Below are positions 48,241-60,000 of a DNA stretch of 64,000 nucleotides, one piece after another; positions within the stretch are counted from its first letter, which is position 1; every line of letters starts with the position of its first letter. The notes below the pieces were generated by a model. The model had not been told where the DNA came from. It worked only from the letters and a program-made list of their open reading frames with translations, and did not search any database. A program made the translations under genes and the position numbers. The DNA comes from Psettodes erumei (Eukaryota > Chordata > Actinopteri > Pleuronectiformes > Psettodidae). The stretch lies in the NCBI GenBank assembly GCA_016785225.1, contig JAFBJZ010000739.1, forward strand, positions 1 to 64,000, written 5' to 3'.

Positions 48241-48545
48241 AAAACTGTAATTTAAAAAAGGTGGAAGAATAATTCGAAAATATCAAACAATTACCTCCTT
48301 TGTAAAATAAATGAGAAAATATAACTAAACATCGGTCTTTAATGAAATACTACTCCATTATTATTTAAATGTATTTATTTAGAGAACTGATTTATGTACA
48401 GCCAGAACAAATTCAACAAAATTCACTGCAACAGAATAAATAAAACAATTTTTTAAATGTAATTTTTTAAATGAGAATAATGTTATACATTACTTTAAAT
48501 CCATCCCTATAATTAAGTAGCTTTTACATACTTTACGTACAAACA
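48241..48545. other. AT-rich spacer between AQR promoter and zinc-finger fragment
   Basis: About 300 nt of AT-rich DNA with no gene. It may be 3' flank of the zinc-finger sequence. Confidence 0.5.
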
Positions 48546-48981
48546 TCATAATAACCAATCGTGATGATCATAAAACACCATTTCACACAAAAAAACAAAC
48601 ATCCCATGATAACAACTGATTATTAGTCTGTGAGTCAGTCTGTGTTTTCTGCCATGTGATGACTGTGTGAATGTTTTGCCACAAATGTCACACCTAAATG
48701 GCCTCTGACCTGTATGGACAAGATAATGCCTCTTGAGTTGAGAGGGAGAGACAAAATCCTTAAAGCAAATGTCACAACGATTCTTCTGGATACACTCTGT
48801 CACTTTAGGGTTAACATGAGTTGAACAAAGATGTTGCTTGAGATCATTTTCACTGACAAATCTTGCAGCGCACTTGTCACAGCCAAGCACAACTAGTGGT
48901 TAACGCCAGTAATCATCTGGAAGATCTGCCTGGATTTGAATCACAGTCACAGAACTCACAAGTTTATCACTGACAGGCTTG
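48546..48981 (-). pseudogene. C2H2 zinc-finger exon fragment in the ZNF770 position, with in-frame stop
   Basis: From 48890 down to a stop at 48546 the frame encodes three intact C2H2 fingers: CDKCAARF...HLCSTH, CDICFKDF...HYLVH and CDICGKTF...HRLTH, the last two joined by a TGQRPFR linker. The spacing and wording (SPSQLKRHYLVH) resemble the last finger pair of human ZNF770, which is also the AQR neighbour. There is no ATG before the fingers. The same frame continues upstream to about 48981 with coding-like text (SSVTVIQIQADLPDDYWR), but a TAA at 48900-48902 separates it from the fingers. A possible acceptor (CATAGCAG) lies at 48982. I read this as a truncated, decayed ZNF770-type gene; human ZNF770 has about 690 residues. 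Alternatives are a short spliced gene using an acceptor at CCACTAG (48892-48898), or a sequencing error at the TAA. Confidence 0.6.
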
Positions 48982-49547
48982 CTGCTATGTCAAACAGCTG
49001 TAACTCATTTATGCTGACATAGTATATCTGCATTATTTACATACTGATGGGGACAAAGGTGAGGATGCACTCTTTTGATTTTGGATAAGTTTATAAGTTT
49101 TAAGTTTTTATGCGCTAATGACACAGGAACTCAATGTATCAGCAGCAAACCCCGAAATTAGGTAATAACCTGTGCTTTGCCGGTGTATAAGTCGAAAGCA
49201 ATTAGGCTACTTTATACATTCACAATTCTGTTACAACTAATGTATCCATTAATAGTTAACTGTGTGTGTCTCTCTTTTTCCCCCCCAAATCTTTATTGAA
49301 CACGGGAAAAAATAAATATATATATATATATAATAATAATAATAAACAGATCATCAGAATATACATGGAAGCAGACATGACATTGGTAGTAAGATGATAC
49401 AAAAAAGAATAATTATACCCAAAATAAATAAACCATAATACATGTAATTAGACATCTAGTAAAATAACTGAATAACTGAATAAGGCACTTCTTATTTTGG
49501 GGTTAGTAAAACCGTTTTAGCTCTCTTGCTAAGGACGTAGCGGTCTC

Positions 49548-49555
49548 TGACGTCA
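49548..49555. promoter_or_regulatory. Palindromic CRE (TGACGTCA) in a CpG-containing patch
   Basis: The full consensus CREB/ATF site lies in a roughly 150 bp patch (49520-49670) that is richer in CpG than its AT-rich surroundings. It could be the old promoter of the zinc-finger gene, about 570 bp upstream of the fragment, but direction and activity are unknown. Confidence 0.4.
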
Positions 49556-50845
49556 TCCTGAAAACAAGGATGTACGTCCCTCACAATGTACGACGGGAAA
49601 CAAAGATCTTTTGTTCCTATCTGTGGCAGACCTGCGGATGTGAGGGGACATCGTGCCATGGAATTATATATATGACTATTAATATAAATATCACAGCAAT
49701 CAGTTCATTTTAACATAAAAGGAATGCAATTTTCATTTTCATTCATTGGACAAAATATATTCAGCACAAACGTTACATAAATAAAGAAAATCTCATGTCC
49801 CGCAAATAGCGCATGGCCTCCAGAAATTGGTGTCTTTACTGTAATCCAAAATAAACAATGAACAACTTTAACATTGTGAGAGTTGGGCCTCTCACACAGT
49901 CACCGCCATAAAATTATATTCATTACATAGCTAATTTATTAAAGCAAATTCGATTTTAGGGTTTAGGTTACTATCCCAATCCTCTTTTTTTTATTAATAA
50001 GGGAAATATGTATATAGTCCTTTATCATATTCATGTCTGAAATGATTTTGCCAAAAATATAATGTAGCCTATGCCATCACATCAGTCTATGGTCTATATA
50101 AAATAAGTTGTGGTAGTGTAAAATATAGACTAACTATACTTACAATATATGCAGTTAATGTGTTCTGAAGGCTCCAAAAGCAATTTGCCTTCTGAATGTA
50201 ATATCCACAGGGCTGGACTATTGGGCTTGTCGGGTGTTGGAGAAAGGCAGTGATGTTACACCAGTGTTGTAAGCAGCAGACTGGTTGTTTCACAATCTCT
50301 CCCTCCTGTTAACTGAGGGTTTCTCTAGTTTGACATGTAAGGCTTTGTTCACTACTCATTTAAACAATCTCTTCCCTACGATAGGTTAACTTTGGTCTTC
50401 AAACCTGTTCCTCATGCTGTAAACTGATACAAAACACTTCTGAGTCAAATATTAGTGAGTTTGCTCTTCAGTGTCATGCCTGGTGTTTGTGTAGTTTGGT
50501 TTTGCCAGTATACTCTGCCTCTGTGTTTTGGCAGGTTTGAAAAACATAAGAATATTATGTTTTGACAAAAATCTGCTGTACTTTTCAGGGCATGACATTA
50601 TGATTACATTTTGTATTGAGTCTAGATTTCGGTTTTTGGTCTGGTGTTTGGTCTGTGACCCTTGTTTAGTCTAACAAGACCCATTTGGTGTTCTTTTTCT
50701 GTGGGGTTAGCTTCATTGTTTCATGATATTCTCAGGACATTTGATATCTCTATAGCCAGTGGATGGTGAGAATCAAAAAGGAGGTGTGTAAATCAGTAAT
50801 ATTCACTGATTTCAGCTTCAGATTTGTTGCTTTTTTTATTTCATG

Positions 50846-50847
<2 letters not shown>

Positions 50848-50876
<29 letters not shown>
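50848..50876. repeat. (AT)n microsatellite
   Basis: About 14 AT units in intergenic DNA. Confidence 0.95.
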
Positions 50877-50878
<2 letters not shown>

Positions 50879-51404
50879 TTTTGGACTGACAAAGTGACAA
50901 AACAAGCAAGGTTTGATTTAAATAAATTTAAAGAATGACAGGCGTAATCTATCATGATAATAGTCATTAGCTGCAGCCTTACTGTCAAACACAATATTTA
51001 ATACCTACATATCATGTAAGTGTTATAATGGCACGTCCTGATACACCGACATGTTTACTGTTCATATTATTTGTTACATCTTAAGTTACAGTGTGCTGTT
51101 CTTCCTAACAACATGAGATGGAAAACAGGTGAATATTTTCTTCATGTTTCAAAACTTAAAGTATCAAACTCCCTTCACTTTATACAACATAATAAGTAGA
51201 GTTAAATTGTTTCATCATCAGAAAAAAAAAAAAAGACTTATAAAGTGCACAGGACCTCCATTCACTCAAAAACTGAAAAAAGTGAAAGTAGTAAAACTGT
51301 CAATATTCAGAAATGTTTAGAAAATGAAGTCAGTATTTTGGTATCTAGGAAATGAGTACTAGTACTGTACAAATAGAACGAAAGCGCTGATGATTTTAAT
51401 ATGC

Positions 51405-51423
51405 TGACCAGGAGAGGGCAGCA
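51405..51423 (+). promoter_or_regulatory. CTCF-like motif
   Basis: Reads TGACCAGGAGAGGGCAGCA on the plus strand, agreeing with the CTCF consensus at about 13 of 19 positions, including the central AG, GGGC and final A. It points the opposite way to the site at 45563. Confidence 0.45.
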
Positions 51424-53882
51424 GACACCACTCAATAGCATCGATGGGGTTTAAGGAGAAGGAGCAAGTTTCATCAAGTCAGCGATGTGACCATAAAGAC
51501 ATGCTTTCACAATACGGGGGGAGAATAAAACAATACATTACAAAACAAAAATGATTCAAACACAAACAAACATACATACAAAACCACAGTCACTGAGGCA
51601 AAAAGACCACAATGTCAGGAGGCATCTCGCACAATGAGGCTGCTCCTGAGTTAGGCTTCCCTACTGTAGCCCACTGCTATGGGGAAAGACAGTCACACAC
51701 ACATCAGCCTGGTTAGCCTGGAGGAAGAAAGACAGAGTTAAAGTCCATGTGCAAGGCCACAATGACAAGGGCCGCAGGCTGGTACACTGCACACAAAGGA
51801 CAATGTTAACCACAACAGCTAGTTTGTTTGCTGAGTGGTTGCAGGTCAGCTTGGTAGAAAATGTACATTTGACAAAATACATGAGAAAACCAAATGTCAT
51901 CCTGTCTTTTTACATTTTGTGAGGAAACACGGGGGTAAGGACACAAAGAAATGTGTCTGCCATAGGCCATCATGCTGGCTATGAAGAGGGTGTGATGATA
52001 TACTAGTGGCTTTGTCTGTGTTTGTAGGAAAACATGCCCACTGAAAGACAGTATGTATAATGTTTAGAGTGTGACCAACAAGTGGCCGTTGTGTACTGAA
52101 TGTTAGTGGCTGATATGTTCTGCATTATCGAAAAGTGTCTTGTATTTTTATGTACCATTAGATATTTATGAATTTCTTGTAATTTAACAGTTAACAGAAA
52201 AAAGCACATGATAAAAACTCAATAATATCAAGCAAGTTTTAAATTTTAATTTGAAAAAAATCAAATCTAGTGCTTATATGTAATTGAAACACATTTCCAC
52301 AGGCTGATGTGTGTTATTTCTTAGTTTTGATTGCTTCATTTAAACAAAACCACTTCTCAATCTCTGTGACCTATTGTTTATCAGGGAAGCCTGCTGACCA
52401 TGCACATTTACTCAGCACAGCTCTGCCTGGCAACACCCAAACTTGTTATTTAGTCTTTTACACACATTCTTATACTGAAGAAGCCAACAAAAGTGACAAA
52501 GGAAAACATCTTTGGATATATGTCATTGCCACATCTCTGACTATTAAACAGTGACATTTATTTCAAATACAGCAACATAAATATTTGTGAATACAATTTA
52601 TGGATGTTTATTGTGGTGTAGAAATGTACAATACAAGTACTTAATTAAAATAAAACCATATCTTAGTGCTGATTTGACAGCAGCTTCATTCAGAAAATTC
52701 AGATTCTCACCCTGGCGGGCCTCTTTAAAACCAAACAGGTGAACATTAAGGCACATGGTATATTTATTGGGCATTGGCTTGCTCTCTCTCATAAATAAAT
52801 TGCTTGTTTGTGTTTTTCAGTCCTCAATAAAAATTTTCAGGCTCCATTGGTTGTCTCTATTGTTCAATTTTTGATAACAACAATCAAAAACAACATTGCA
52901 GTGGGTGAAGATCAATAGCCCACTCCACCCTCCCGCCATCACCAGCGCGATCAAGAGAATAGCCGGAGTGAAGATGCGTTCCAACTCAGATCATCAATAC
53001 GGTTCATGATCTTTGAGAAAAGAAATGTTCCAGGAGCAATGGTTAATAGTGTTATTTTCTTCCCACATCGTCACATTGACACACACACACACACAAACAG
53101 ACTCCTGCCCTGCAGCTGTGTGTGGTAGCGTCCCTCTGCTATTAACCAGGCTGCCTTAGAATCAATAGAAAACATAAAGAGGCTTAATCTTTTCAGGTGC
53201 TTGGTGCTGATTGCCTATTACACAATAATAGCACACCTTGAATCCCATGGACCATGAGAGGGAGAGACACAGTCACCTCATCCACACACATTATACACAG
53301 CTACGGTCACACAGTAAATCTATAGGTTTACAACTGAACAGATGGTGTCAGTGGTGGCGCTAGGCCTTTATGAGGGGTGTTAGCTGGCGTGCTAAGAGAA
53401 ATTCCACCAGAAACAGCGGGATTCGGGGGATACAGTTTATCGCCCCATGGAATGAGACACTGCTACTGTCTCCTTTTGTAGACTGTGGTATCTAGTCTGC
53501 TGGTATGCAGCCTTAGGTTATATAAGTTCCATAGGACTCCTCTCCAAGGCAGAGGAACAGCTGCTCCAGTCAACAACTCCAGTGGAGGACACAGCGGATT
53601 ATTGGCCTAAATTCTGGGATGTGAAGTGGAATAAACACATCCTCAAACCCATACACCCTCAAAACCACTTGGAGACAGACACAGCTTTGCATTTCAACAA
53701 TCAGTAGTTATAAACTCTCAACATTAATGAACAGTTATGCAGTTTTTCTTTTTCACATTCACTATTGTCCTGTTGTAAGTCATTAGGTGTTGGGCTGTCA
53801 AGAGTCTCTCCTCTAGAAAAGCCCCGACTGAATTCCAGTGCCGTGGATGACTGGAGCCTGGTTGTTGACTCTGGCTGTGTTT

Positions 53883-54001
53883 CTATAAACTGAGCCAGCA
53901 GGACAGGTGGAGGATCTGGGGGTCGGGCAAGTCCAGAACTGGAACCAGGGCCACGGATGGACTGGACTCCTCGAGAGTGCTTCTTAAACTTTCTTCAAGT
54001 C
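53883..54001 (-). CDS. DPH6 last coding exon
   Basis: 119 nt to the stop at 53883-53885, encoding LEESLRSTLEESSPSVALVP and VLDLPDPQILHLSCWLSL. The acceptor TCTACCTGTCAG is strong, and the phase fits the previous donor exactly. I picked this as the terminal exon from frame, acceptor and coding-like ending; it is less certain than the other two. Confidence 0.75.
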
Positions 54002-57000
54002 CTGACAGGTAGAGAGTGGGAGGGAGATAAGGAGGAGAGTGCAAAGGAGACAGAGATGTCAGTTTCATAAGAATATTAGCAGGAGTTGGACATTAGGGTT
54101 CCCATATAACTCCCACTGGGACTGTCCCAGGACAGAGGCTACACTTAACCCTTCGACCGGGGAACATGGGCCTATTTACAAATTATTGGCATTCTTAAAT
54201 CCTGGGCAGTAACCCCCCTCGCCACATTTCAACTCCCTGCAGCGCAAACATATGGTCAGCAAGGACTGAACTCTAAGCTACCCCTCCCAAACTTGCACAG
54301 AGCCGTATACAAGCACACATACACATGCACACACACTTGTATGGGGGTAGGGGGTGGGGGCAACCTGGCCATGCCCTTTTGGACAATTGAGCAGCTTGTT
54401 GGGGGGGTTGTAGTGGAATTGATCCTCAGCTCCTGTTGTGCTGGGATGTTAGGAAGCTGTGTTGGGACTGCTCCTCAGCTTTCCTAGAGCTGAGAGATGT
54501 TGTTAGTGTGTATGTGTGTGTGTGTGGCCGGACTACAGACGGACAGAGGGCATGTGAGAATTCATTGAGCGTCTCAGAGCCCAGTCTTGATGACAGCCTG
54601 TCTATTTAGCAGCAGCCTGCTGGGATGTTGCCTCTTCCCTCTTCTGCTCTGTGCACTAATTGGTCACAAGTGTTCCTGTCTCACGGTTGACTGTCCATTC
54701 CTTATTTCTTCTGACTTAACAGCATGTTGGGACTTGGGTGTGGTCACTGTGATCTGGCACAGAACGCCTACCGTGTCACAACTGTACTATCACCACTAGA
54801 AACGTAAATCTCTTTTGCATTCATAACAAGGTCTGTCCAATATGATGTATGTGAGAATGCAGTGACTGAGCCTCTATCTCGAGCTTCACTGGACAGACAC
54901 AAACCAGTGCTCTTTTAATAGCATCTACTAGTACCACAGGACTGCTACCTGACATCTAAGTGAGCTTGTTGAAAGACAAATCAGGGCACAGGGGTTTTTG
55001 AGCGCACTATTTAATAAGCCCTCACTCTCTTTCATTTTAAGCACACGCAGCATGCCGAACATCCTTACAAAGAGCCTGAACACCCTAATTAGCTAATATG
55101 CACTGCAGCTTAAAATGCTCCCACTGAACACAGGGCTTTTTTAGAGGGCATTAAATGCCTAAATATGTGTTATCAGAGCATGTGGTGCACCTTGGGAAGC
55201 AGGATCCCCTGGAGATGGCTAGCTGACAACTGAACGAGCTGGGGAAATCACAGACGAGATGGTTTTATTAATAGAAGAAACACACCCTTCATCACACCTT
55301 GCGCACTAAGCCTGTTTTATGTCAGGATGTTTTAATCTTTGTACTGGCAGATAGGAAATAATTGCGATCTCTCATTGAGAGTCTCTTTCAGTGTCTGTCT
55401 ACACAGACATGCCGGCTTATGCACAGATGAGAGACATGGGGTAGGCGGGCGGGTGAAGGTGACTTGTGTGACCATGCAATTTTGTGGGTTTTTGTTTTTG
55501 TTTTTTTGTCTTTGTGAGTAAAAAGCAAGTAATTTCACTGACTGCTTTGCTCCTGTAAAGATCACACAAGATCCTATGAGGACCAAATCCCTAGCCGCTG
55601 GTCTCTCAGCCCTGGGAGACCCATTGAGAGGCCCAGTGGACAGAAGCTGTAAGATTCAAAAGCCATCGCATTAGCAATGGGATGGAACTAAACCATCTAC
55701 CCAAGAGGACCAGCCATTATTCTGCTTCACAGCAAACACACGGGGAGCTGAAACAGCTGCTGTTAAATCTCAGTGTTTTCAAAACCAAACCATTACTGAT
55801 GCCCACAACGCCCTTTTATGTTAAACATCAACTGCTAGTTCTTGTTTGCACTAATTAACATATACATATTGTAAGCCTAAGTGAATGGAAAAAGGCATGT
55901 CAGAAAAGGCTGTGGTTAAAAAAGGAGAGAAAAAAGGGGAGTGGCACGGTTGATGCCTGCTGGGCTTATGGGGCTTTTAAGCAGTGGCCAAGGCCCAGAG
56001 CGAGTGGTTTTTAGTTGTGCTACACTGACTTCCAAACTGGTCAAATTAACCGGTAAACAAGGTGGTAATTAGCAAGTGCTGGCTCATGAAAATTGTTCGT
56101 TTAGTCCAAAAAGAATGAACAAAGATGCTGACAGGGCTGGGTGTGTGTGTGGGGCCGCAGAGAAACAAAACACTTCTTTAAAGCAGCTATAATCAATAAA
56201 TTTACATCAAGGACAAGTTACACGCCTATTTTATTTGAGATGATGCATATGATCAAACTGGTGTATTTGGCTGCTAGATATTTTGCTTTTTTAAAATAAC
56301 ATTATTTAGTTCCCTCTCTAAAAGTTGAGGCTTCGGCTGAGCTGCGAGGGCCCATCTTTGAGAGAACCTTTCTATCGTAAGTAACAAGTTCAGACAAGAT
56401 GTTTAAAGGTTTCATTTGGAGCATATGTCATGTCTTTCAGCTGTGAATCCTAACGCAAGTAACGGAGGGGGGGGGGGTGGAGATCTGCGGTCACATTTTG
56501 CTCTGGCGTTGTTGTCTGTCTGCTCACTGACAGCACCAGTTGCGAGGCTGAGACTGCTATAGCGCCAGAGGTGTTACTTTTCTTCCTTTGACTTTTTGGA
56601 TGCATCACCCAGTGAGCATAGGCTGTGACCCATAAAAACACCCACAGGTAGGTTTCCAGGGCTTGGCTGTGCATGCAGGGGTAAGGTAACAGATTCCAGC
56701 ACAATGATGAGTCAGTAAATGGTTTTAGGGGGAGCAGCGTGAGTCCATAATCAAAGACACATACATGTCAAGGGTAAAGATCTAGGTTGATGTTGCTCTA
56801 CTTAACCAATGAACCAGTAACACAATTACTGGTTTCTATTTTTAAAAAAAATCTAAATCTATTGTGTTATCAATATCAGAATTTTATGTGGAAACTTTTT
56901 AAAGACATTTAAAAAATATTCCTCCTCCCTGCTAAATCCCCTAGTTGATGTATTTTGGATAATAGCAGAAGAAGTAAATGACAAGCATCATATATCATGA

Positions 57001-60000
57001 AACAATGCTGAATAACAATTAAACAATTAGGTAAAAAAACAAATAGCGCTGTTCTTCTGTCACACATGTAACGCGTATTCTAAACAGATCAACCTTTTTC
57101 CCATTCATCACTGGTAACTATAATTTCACGTCCTCCAGAAGATGAGTTATGTCGAAGCTAGAAATGACAGTAAGATGGCTGGTTTGGCACAGACTCAAAA
57201 ATGTTAATTGACTGCTTCACCGATGACTTGACAACTGAGCCCCTGTGATCGATGTGCTCATCGCCCTTTTCCCTGCGAGAGAACATCTCTCAGGATAAAA
57301 CAAATACCGCGCCACATATGCCATGACGAGAACCTGGAATCTCGAGAGCAGGCAATGGTGGCATATAAAAGTGTAATGATGACAAAAGACTGTGCCAGCT
57401 GCTTGGGTTACTGTACACGGTGTAGACACAACAAATGACTTACAATAATTAAACACAGGAAAGAGTGAAGATCCTCTAGAGAGTCTGCTTCCTGGAATAC
57501 TTTATGGAGTTTACTTAACCAGTGTCAGCTCAAACTTTCTTTGAAAAGGGAGCGCAGAGAGAGACAGGCTGTCGCTTTGTTTTCATTAATACAGTGACAT
57601 GAAGCTCAACTTGCAAGAGTGGTGTATCTCAGAAGTCTTGCCTTTAAAAGAACAGCTTATTTTGAGATAAATCCTCTTACTGAGTGTAAATATTCAATCA
57701 TTTTGTGTGTAGAATCTTGAGTGGGATACAGTCACGTACCTTTAATAATCTGCTGTGCCAGCGAGTGGCCACACTTGTGAAACACCCGGGCACACAGCGG
57801 CACCAGCTCAGCATCCATCTTCTTCACGGCTTTATGGAACATAACAGCAAGTGCTTCTGTTACATCCTTGACGTCGATAACCTCCAGGTGTTCACCAGGC
57901 GCAGCCAGGTGAAGGGAAAGTGAAGCACTGCGCCTGTCAGCAGACATTACAGCATGGCACTCTATGGAGCCACACGCCACCTTTGTGGTCATGTGACAGG
58001 AAGTTCTTTTGGTGAAATCATCCTGAATTGCAGTGACATGAAGCTCAACAGCTGCACCCCTGGGTAAGGCTGGTACCACGGTGACCAATAATGGAGCAGG
58101 CTTGATCTCAGGCTCCTGCAGCAAGTCCTGCAATGCAGACGGATGGTATTCAAATGAACTGGCTTGCAAATTATATACTTGTGCCACACTCTGCAATCAA
58201 ATGCATGGTCCTCCTGCTGAGAAACATCTCTGACCACACTCACTAGTCCATCAACATTAAACATTATTGTAAAGCACATCATAAAAAAAAATCTACCACA
58301 CAGCACTAAGACAGGCTTTTTACTTGACAGACTGACAGGCATTCAATTAATGTCTGATTGTGAGGTGACCCCCGGTAATGATAGTGTACAAACAATTCAG
58401 AAAGAATCCATAATGCTTACAGCCACCATGAACACGCATGCATTCGCTAACATGACAGGTCCCATCCAAGATTACTTCTCACCTTTCTGAGAAGATCATT
58501 CACAACATGTTATGGCAGTTTCACCACATACATTTAACGAGAAAACTGCCTCAATTTTATCTACAGAGCCAAAATCTCTTTATTTTTTTTCCTCCTCCGG
58601 ACTGAGGGCCATTAGCAGTAACAAAATGTCTTGGAGCAGTGCTACAATGTGGCCCTCTAATAATACGTGGCTGTGGCTTCATCTGCTAATGGGAGAGAAA
58701 TGAGTGTTTTATATAACCATCGTTTCAGTTGGAGTCGATAGGGCAAAAACACTTAACCCCCTTTTCAATTTGCTGGATCAATTTTCATCCACTTATACCC
58801 CACTTCGTAAGTGCAGAATAATAACAGGTTACTTACATTTTATTTTGATATTCACCCACAAAAAAAGAGAAATCATTGACAAGAGCAGATGACGGCCTCT
58901 TTGTCCCTTCAACAGACCCAGCCTGTCGTGACCCAGTCCACCAGATCCACTGAAGCAGCACTTACCTTCAGATTAAACTTGAGCAAACGCTTAATTGTGT
59001 ATCAGCAGCTAACCTCTTGCCTTGGAGAGTGTTTCATTTTTTTTAAAGCAAGTGTCCTGAATGAGTATGTGTATACGGGTTAGGTTAAGATTTATTTACT
59101 CTGCTGATTTTGAAGAGAGCAGTGATCAACAATAATAATCACAAGAGCAGAGAACAATAGCCGTGTCAGCACGGACCTCTTAGCATGTCAGACAAAGTGA
59201 CAGCACACATACGTGTCCTGTGCTTTGATAAATGTTATATTAGCACTTCTGGCACAGGCTAGGTATTCTCCTAGAGGGAACTGCTCATGCACTTGTCAAT
59301 AGCGATTGAACATGGAACAGAGAGCGGGAACTGGTGAGAGAAGTGACAGGACAGGGGGTCCTGCTCAGCCAGGCTTAAAGGCCACCCTGCAGGCCTTGTG
59401 GATGCTGAGGTACCATACCCAACCGACCGTCCACAAGGAGATCAGGGGACTTCAGCACTCTGCTCAAGCCTCTGGCAGGACTTTATTGTCACGGCACAGT
59501 TGCTGACTTTTTGTCAGAGCTGTCGGACAAGGTTACATCAGTCTCTGTTTGTTCCTTTATTAATGTCTCCAGCAAAATGTTACATTTTGGTGGGAAGTTT
59601 GTTCAGCAGTTCTGTTGAACCAAATGTGTTAACGGTGAATTACACTGTGTGTGTGGTTGTGTGTGTGCACATGGATGTTTCACACTTGACTGTGGTCAGA
59701 GCACCATTACAGTGCGCCTCCCTGCCAGTGGAGTAAGAGGAGAAATGCTGGCTGATATCCTTACCAAGCCAGAGATCATTTTTGAAATGAACCCAGTGAA
59801 ACAGAAACGTTGATATATGGCGAAGCTGAGTGCTGGAGTGGCAAGTTGGGAGGGCAGGCGGGTGGTGATATGTGTGCGTGTGTGCGTGTGTGCGCAGAGG
59901 CCTGCCTCCCTTCTATGCTACACCAACCACTTAACACAGTCCATCTCATTACTTCATCTCACTTCGGTTCCAGGGCACGCTGCCATTCCCCTAGCGCATT

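Larger units (their letters stand above)
48982..53882. other. Intergenic DNA between zinc-finger fragment and DPH6
   Basis: AT-rich, with no protein-coding frame that I trust. Holds an AT run (49316-49331) with TAA repeats after it, a CRE (49548-49555), an AT microsatellite (50848-50876) and a CTCF-like site (51405-51423). Minus-strand AATAAA hexamers at 52763-52768 and 52607-52612 are candidate DPH6 poly(A) signals. Another, at 49292-49297, would end some other minus-strand transcript. Confidence 0.6.

Noticed and set aside
57217..57456. 79-residue minus-strand frame below the DPH6 exon
   Set aside because: No splice context matching phase 1 and no conserved DPH6 text; the exon at 53883-54001 fits better.
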